A stretch of DNA of 64,000 nucleotides, taken from contig NZ_CP162414.1 of NCBI RefSeq assembly GCF_040932005.1, positions 1,453,501-1,517,500 of the forward strand, in the 5' to 3' direction. The notes under the pieces were generated by a model. That model ran no database searches, was not told the origin of the DNA, and was given only the letters and a program-made list of their open reading frames with translations. The position numbers and the translations under genes are program-made. This document shows, piece after piece, positions 59,304 through 64,000 of this stretch (positions are counted from its first letter, which is position 1; each line of letters begins with the position of its first letter). The DNA comes from Aestuariibius sp. HNIBRBA575 (GTDB lineage: Bacteria; Pseudomonadota; Alphaproteobacteria; Rhodobacterales; Rhodobacteraceae).

Positions 59304-61955
59304 ATGACCAGCCTTGCAGATATCCGCACAACCTTTTTGAATTACTTTGAAAAAAACGGCCATCAGATCGTTGATTCATCGCCTTTGGTGCCGCGCAACG
59401 ATCCCACGTTGATGTTCACCAATTCGGGTATGGTACAGTTCAAAAACCTGTTTACCGGCGTCGAAACCCGCGACTATCAGCGCGCAACCACATCTCAAAA
59501 ATGTGTGCGCGCAGGGGGCAAACATAACGATCTGGACAATGTGGGCTACACCGCCCGTCACCACACATTTTTCGAAATGCTGGGCAACTTTTCATTTGGC
59601 GATTACTTTAAAAACGACGCTATTCCGTTCGCGTGGGAATTGATCACCAAGGAATTTGGCATCGACAAAGATCGTTTGTTGACAACGGTTTATCACACAG
59701 ATGATGAAGCGTTCGAAATTTGGAAAAAGCTCGGCGTGCCCGAGGATCGCATCATTCGGATCGCGACATCAGACAATTTCTGGCAGATGGGCCCAACCGG
59801 TCCTTGTGGTCCATGTACCGAGATTTTCTTTGATCATGGCGATCACATTTGGGGTGGCCCTCCGGGCTCTGCGGACGAAGACGGCGACCGGTTTATTGAA
59901 ATCTGGAACGTTGTGTTCATGCAGAACGAACAGTTCGAAGATGGCTCGATGAAGGCGCTGGACATGCAATCCATCGACACGGGCATGGGGCTGGAACGGG
60001 TGGCCGCGCTGCTGCAGGGCAGTCATGACAATTACCAAACCGATCTGTTCCGCGCGTTGATCGAAGCGTCGGCGCATGCCACCAACACCGACCCGTTTGG
60101 CGATCAAAACGTGCATCATCGCGTGATTGCCGATCATCTGCGGTCGACATCGTTCCTAATTGCCGAAGGTGTTCTGCCCTCGAATGAGGGGCGTGGCTAT
60201 GTGCTGCGGCGGATCATGCGACGCGCCATGCGGCAGGCATCGCTGTTGGGCGCCAAGGACCCGATCATGCACAAATTGGTGCCGGCGTTGGTTCAGCAGA
60301 TGGGCGCAGCCTATCCGGAACTGGCCCAAGGTCAGCGCCTGATCGAAGAGACATTGCTGCAAGAAGAAACCCGGTTCCGTACCACGCTGGATCGCGGGCT
60401 GAAATTGCTGGATGACGAAGTGTCCGGTCTGGCCGATGGTGCAAATCTGCCGGGCGAAGCAGCGTTTAAGCTCTATGACACCTATGGTTTCCCGCTGGAT
60501 TTGACGCAGGATGCGTTGCGGTCCAAAGGCATCGAAGTGGACATTGACGGGTTTGACAGCGCCATGAAAGCGCAAAAAGAACAATCCCGCGCGGGTGGTA
60601 TCGGGCTAGGCCAAGCCGAAGACGTCAAAGTTTATTACGACATTGCGGATAAACATGGCGCGACGGATTTTCTGGGTTACGAAACCGAAAAGGCCGAAGG
60701 TCAGGTGCAGGCTATTGTCGCTGACGGCGCGATTGTTCCCAGTGCCAAGGCGGGGGACAGCGTTCAGATCGTGCTGAATCAGACGCCGTTTTACGGTGAA
60801 TCCGGTGGTCAGGTCGGCGATATGGGCCAGATTAAGGTCGATGGCGGCGTGGCAAACGTGACCGACACCAAAAAGATCGAAGGCCTGTTCCTGCATATCG
60901 CCACCGTGACCGAGGGCGAAATCACAACCGGGCAGGGCGCCGAATTGATCGTGGACCACGACCGTCGCAGCAACATCCGCGCCAACCATTCTGCGACCCA
61001 TTTGTTGCACGAAGCATTGCGCAATGCGCTGGGGGATCATGTGGCCCAAAAGGGATCGTTGAATGCGCCGGATCGGCTGCGGTTTGATTTTTCCCATGGC
61101 CAGGCGGTGTCTGCGGCTGATCTGAAACAGATCGAGGCCGAAGTGAACGCCATGATCCGTCAAAACACCGCTGTTGAAACCCGGATTATGACGCCGGACG
61201 ATGCGCGCGCAATCGGTGCGCAGGCCTTGTTCGGTGAAAAATATGGCGACGAGGTACGCGTTGTGTCCATGGGCCACGCGCCAACCGGCAAAGGCGCGGA
61301 TGGCAACACCTATTCGCTGGAATTGTGTGGCGGGACCCATGTGCGGCAAACCGGCGATATCGGTGCCTTTGTATCGCTGGGCGACAGTGCATCATCCGCA
61401 GGTGTGCGCCGGATCGAGGCACTGACTGGGCAGGCGGCGTTGGATTATTTGGCCGCCAAAGACACGACATTGGCCGAAACGGCTGCGGTGCTGAAAACGG
61501 CGGCGGCAGATGTTCCTGACCGGGTCAAAGCCCTGATGGAAGAGCGCAAATCCCTGACCAACGAGGTGGCACAATTGCGTCGCGAACTGGCGATGTCAGG
61601 CGGAGCGACCGCAGCCCCGGAAACCAAAACCATCAACGGTATCCCGTTCCGCGCACAGGTTTTATCTGGTGTGACCGGCAAAGATTTGCCCGCCTTGATT
61701 GACGGGATCAAAGCAGAAATGGGATCAGGTGCGGTGTTGTTGATCGCGGATGCCAATGGCAAAGCCGCTGTGGCCGCCGGTGTCACCGCTGATTTAACGG
61801 ACAAAGTATCTGCCGTGGATATCCTGCGCGCTGCGACACCTGAACTGGGTGGCAAAGGCGGCGGCGGTCGCCCTGATATGGCCCAAGGCGGCGGATCAGA
61901 TGCCAGCAACGCACCGGCCGCAATCGCGGCTGCCGAAAAAGTATTGGAGGGTTAA
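59304..61955 (+). CDS. alaS: Alanine--tRNA ligase
   Basis: An 883-residue class II synthetase. Aminoacylation motifs: [39 protein letters not shown]; the editing domain has [11 protein letters not shown] and [13 protein letters not shown] (zinc ligands); a coiled-coil and C-Ala domain end in a glycine-rich [16 protein letters not shown] segment. AAGGA precedes the ATG. The DUF1330 gene begins on the base after the stop codon, so they are coupled. Confidence 0.98.
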   Translation: MTSLADIRTTFLNYFEKNGHQIVDSSPLVPRNDPTLMFTNSGMVQFKNLFTGVETRDYQRATTSQKCVRAGGKHNDLDNVGYTARHHTFFEMLGNFSFGDYFKNDAIPFAWELITKEFGIDKDRLLTTVYHTDDEAFEIWKKLGVPEDRIIRIATSDNFWQMGPTGPCGPCTEIFFDHGDHIWGGPPGSADEDGDRFIEIWNVVFMQNEQFEDGSMKALDMQSIDTGMGLERVAALLQGSHDNYQTDLFRALIEASAHATNTDPFGDQNVHHRVIADHLRSTSFLIAEGVLPSNEGRGYVLRRIMRRAMRQASLLGAKDPIMHKLVPALVQQMGAAYPELAQGQRLIEETLLQEETRFRTTLDRGLKLLDDEVSGLADGANLPGEAAFKLYDTYGFPLDLTQDALRSKGIEVDIDGFDSAMKAQKEQSRAGGIGLGQAEDVKVYYDIADKHGATDFLGYETEKAEGQVQAIVADGAIVPSAKAGDSVQIVLNQTPFYGESGGQVGDMGQIKVDGGVANVTDTKKIEGLFLHIATVTEGEITTGQGAELIVDHDRRSNIRANHSATHLLHEALRNALGDHVAQKGSLNAPDRLRFDFSHGQAVSAADLKQIEAEVNAMIRQNTAVETRIMTPDDARAIGAQALFGEKYGDEVRVVSMGHAPTGKGADGNTYSLELCGGTHVRQTGDIGAFVSLGDSASSAGVRRIEALTGQAALDYLAAKDTTLAETAAVLKTAAADVPDRVKALMEERKSLTNEVAQLRRELAMSGGATAAPETKTINGIPFRAQVLSGVTGKDLPALIDGIKAEMGSGAVLLIADANGKAAVAAGVTADLTDKVSAVDILRAATPELGGKGGGGRPDMAQGGGSDASNAPAAIAAAEKVLEG

Positions 61956-62243
61956 ATGCCTGCACTTTGGATTGCAAATGTGACCGTGACGGATGCGGAA
62001 TCTTATGCCAAATACGCCGAATTGGCGGGGCCGGCGATTGCCAAACATGGCGGGCATTTTATTGCCCGCGCGGGCCGGTTTGTGCAACTTGAAGGGCGTG
62101 AACGTCCGCGCAATGTTGTGGCGAAATTCGACAGCGTCGAAGCCGCAGAAGCCTGCTATCACAGCCCAGAATACCAAGAGGCGCTGGATCATGCACGCGG
62201 CGCATCAGAACGGGAATTGATGATCGTGGAAACCACAGAATAG
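61956..62243 (+). CDS. DUF1330 family protein
   Basis: A 95-residue ferredoxin-like-fold protein: ALWIANVTVTDAESYAKYAELAGPAIAKHGGHFIARAG and VVAKFDSVEAAEACYHSPEYQEAL are typical of DUF1330. GGAGG precedes the ATG, which directly abuts the alaS stop (TAAATG). Biochemical function unknown; related dimeric alpha-beta-barrel folds include small monooxygenases. Confidence 0.92.
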   Translation: MPALWIANVTVTDAESYAKYAELAGPAIAKHGGHFIARAGRFVQLEGRERPRNVVAKFDSVEAAEACYHSPEYQEALDHARGASERELMIVETTE

Positions 62244-62270
62244 GTTTTTGTCGGTTTAAACACTCAAACA

Positions 62271-62297
62271 AAAGGGCCCCAAATCGGGGCCCTTTTT
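62271..62297. terminator. Bidirectional terminator between DUF1330 gene and typA
   Basis: AAAGGGCCCC (62271-62280), a five-base AAATC loop and GGGGCCCTTT (62286-62295) form a 10-bp stem. Ts follow on the plus strand, and the A-run at 62268-62273 gives a T-run on the minus strand, so it can serve both convergent genes. Confidence 0.88.
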
Positions 62298-62319
62298 TAT
62301 TCCTAAATGTCGCCTTGCC

Positions 62320-64000
62320 TTAGCTGGCGCGGGACTGACGTTTACGCTCATGTGGGTCCAGGTACCGCTTGCGCAGACGGACAACATTTGGCGTGACCTC
62401 AACCAATTCATCGTCGTCGATATAGGCAATCGCCTCTTCGAGCGACATGGTGATGGGCGTGGTCAGACGCACGGCTTCGTCGGTGCCGGATGCGCGCACG
62501 TTGGTCAGCTTTTTGCCTTTCAACGGGTTCACTTCCAGATCGTTGTCACGTGAATGTTCACCGATGATCATGCCGGTATAAACGTCGGCCTGCGCGCCAA
62601 TGAACATCTTGCCGCGATCCTCAAGGTTCCACAGGGCAAAGGCCACGGATTGGCCGTTTTCCATGGAAATCAGCACACCGCGATGACGTCCGGGGATTTT
62701 ACCTTTGTGGGGGGCCCAGTCGTGGAAAATCCGGTTCAACACGCCAGATCCGCGTGTATCCGTCAGGAATTCCCCGTGATAGCCGATCAGACCGCGCGAC
62801 GGCACATGGGCCACGATGCGGGTTTTGCCAGCGCCAGCGGGGCGCATTTCGACCAGATCGCCTTTGCGTGAACCGGTCAGTTTTTCGATCACGGTCCCGG
62901 AATATTCGTCATCCACATCGATGGTGACTTCTTCGATTGGCTCCATCCGTTCGCCGTCGATTTCCTGAAAAATCACGCGAGGACGCGAAATCGACAGTTC
63001 AAAACCTTCGCGACGCATGTTTTCGATCAAAACACCCATCTGCAATTCACCGCGACCCGCGACGTCAAAGGCTTCACCGCCTTCGGTGTCGGTCACTTTG
63101 ATTGCGACGTTGACTTCGGCTTCTTTCATCAGGCGTTCGCGGATCACGCGCGACTGAACTTTTTTGCCATCCCGACCCGCAAGCGGCGAATCGTTGATGC
63201 CAAACATGACAGAAATGGTTGGTGGATCGATCGGTTGGGCAGGGATCGCCTCTTCGACGGCGACGTCACAGATCGTGTCGGCAACGGTTGCCTTGGTCAT
63301 GCCTGCCAGCGACACGATATCGCCTGCCTCGGCCACGTCGATCGGGGCCTGCGCCAAACCACGGAAGGCGAGGATTTTGGACACTCGGAATTGTTCGATC
63401 TTGGTGCCGTCACGCGACAAAGCCTTGACGGTTTCGCCCGCTTTCAATGTGCCGCTTTCGACGCGACCGGTCAGGATACGGCCGATAAACGGATCTGCAC
63501 CCAATGTTGTGGCCAACATGCGGAACGGCTCGGCACGGGCTTCGATCTGTTTGGGGGCCGGGACGTGATCAACGATTGTTTCAAACAATGCGGTCAGATC
63601 TTTGCGGGGACCATCCAGTTCTTTGTCACACCAGCCGGACCGGCCAGAGGCATAAAGATGTGGAAAATCAAGCTGTTCATCCGTTGCGTCCAGTGACGCA
63701 AACAGGTCAAACACTTCGTCCAATGCGCGATCAGGTTCGCCATCAGGTTTGTCGACTTTGTTCACAACCACGATGGGGCGCAGGCCCAGGCCCAGGGCCT
63801 TGGAGGTCACAAATTTGGTTTGTGGCATTGGACCTTCGGCAGCGTCGACCAGCAAAACAACCCCGTCCACCATGGACAGAATGCGTTCAACTTCGCCACC
63901 GAAATCGGCGTGACCGGGCGTATCAACGATGTTGATGCGCATGCCATTCCATTCGACGGATGTCGCTTTGGCCAGAATTGTGATGCCGCGCTCACGTTCC
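62320..64000 (-). CDS. typA: Ribosome-associated GTPase TypA/BipA, partial
   Basis: About 560 residues are visible; the N-terminus with the Walker A loop lies beyond the right edge. The frame is open up to 64000 and includes [12 protein letters not shown] (G2 region), [14 protein letters not shown] (G3) and [12 protein letters not shown] (G4). Domains II, III and V of the elongation-factor fold follow, then the BipA-specific C-terminal domain ([38 protein letters not shown]). It binds ribosomes as a translational GTPase involved in stress and low-temperature ribosome assembly. The small ATG at 63942 is internal, not the start. Confidence 0.96.
   Translation of the reverse strand, partial: ERERGITILAKATSVEWNGMRINIVDTPGHADFGGEVERILSMVDGVVLLVDAAEGPMPQTKFVTSKALGLGLRPIVVVNKVDKPDGEPDRALDEVFDLFASLDATDEQLDFPHLYASGRSGWCDKELDGPRKDLTALFETIVDHVPAPKQIEARAEPFRMLATTLGADPFIGRILTGRVESGTLKAGETVKALSRDGTKIEQFRVSKILAFRGLAQAPIDVAEAGDIVSLAGMTKATVADTICDVAVEEAIPAQPIDPPTISVMFGINDSPLAGRDGKKVQSRVIRERLMKEAEVNVAIKVTDTEGGEAFDVAGRGELQMGVLIENMRREGFELSISRPRVIFQEIDGERMEPIEEVTIDVDDEYSGTVIEKLTGSRKGDLVEMRPAGAGKTRIVAHVPSRGLIGYHGEFLTDTRGSGVLNRIFHDWAPHKGKIPGRHRGVLISMENGQSVAFALWNLEDRGKMFIGAQADVYTGMIIGEHSRDNDLEVNPLKGKKLTNVRASGTDEAVRLTTPITMSLEEAIAYIDDDELVEVTPNVVRLRKRYLDPHERKRQSRAS

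Noticed and set aside
1-64000. CRISPR arrays, insertion sequences, prophage or integrase remnants
   Set aside because: No regularly spaced repeats, transposase or integrase motifs or attachment-site duplications were seen, including at the tRNA-Ser gene.

Overview
This window looks like chromosomal DNA of a marine alphaproteobacterium of the Roseobacter group (Rhodobacteraceae). The lineage call rests on several markers read from the sequence: a circularly permuted two-piece tmRNA gene with the tag ANDNKAPMALAA, a DUF1476 (F1-ATPase zeta) protein, an alphaproteobacterial SspB, a GAAC-N7-GAAC LexA box before recA, a TTAA-N7-TTAA CtrA box, a trgA-trgB-cysK locus, an RNase E with a large insert in its S1 domain and a GWW tail, and two VPLPA-CTERM proteins. 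No phage, insertion sequence or CRISPR array is visible. Most of the window is ordinary core genome with small accessory inserts.

Layout. 1-3.2 kb (minus): the start of a homocysteine methyltransferase, an MprF/LpiA-like membrane protein and the ATPase zeta subunit. 3.2-8.1 kb: purC-purS and purQ, separated by two paralogous VPLPA-CTERM surface proteins and a cNMP-binding/EAL protein. 8.1-12 kb: a DctB/DctD-type two-component pair and a coupled membrane protein. 12-20 kb: rne with a long structured leader, tusA, ccdA, a membrane alpha/beta hydrolase overlapping a cytochrome P450, and a small orphan gene behind a CtrA box. 20-25.9 kb (minus): fumC-DUF4169-RHH, a methyltransferase, chrB-chrA-sspB and a secreted von Willebrand-like DUF1194 protein.

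26-30.4 kb: ssrA, then a GntR repressor divergent from a DUF2182-DUF1326-DinB operon, then acuI. 30.5-39.2 kb: a cyclopropane fatty acid synthase-like enzyme, trgA-trgB-cysK-mscS-alaX, a TetR regulator, an EEP-family hydrolase and tRNA-Ser(GGA). 39.3-48.4 kb: an MDR oxidoreductase with a LysR gene, an Lrp gene divergent from usp plus an alanine symporter, ArsR plus a YraQ/ArsP permease, a secreted hydrolase divergent from an AraC regulator, and a cold-shock gene. 48.5-54.9 kb: a second DctB/DctD pair followed by a complete TRAP transporter (dctPQM). 55-64 kb: an AIM24-like protein, an MFS transporter with a histidine-rich tail, a sulfotransferase, recA, alaS, a DUF1330 protein and the 3' part of typA.

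Points of most interest: (i) the GntR/DUF2182/DUF1326/DinB unit with two copies of a TGTCTGACA operator, which looks like an uncharacterised metal- or thiol-related system; (ii) both DctD-type regulators have lost the GAFTGA loop needed to contact sigma-54, so they probably act at other promoters; (iii) an orphan plus-strand terminator beside ssrA that suggests an unannotated small RNA; (iv) a CtrA box in front of an unknown 82-residue protein; (v) a predicted leaderless ArsR transcript with the operator inside its promoter.
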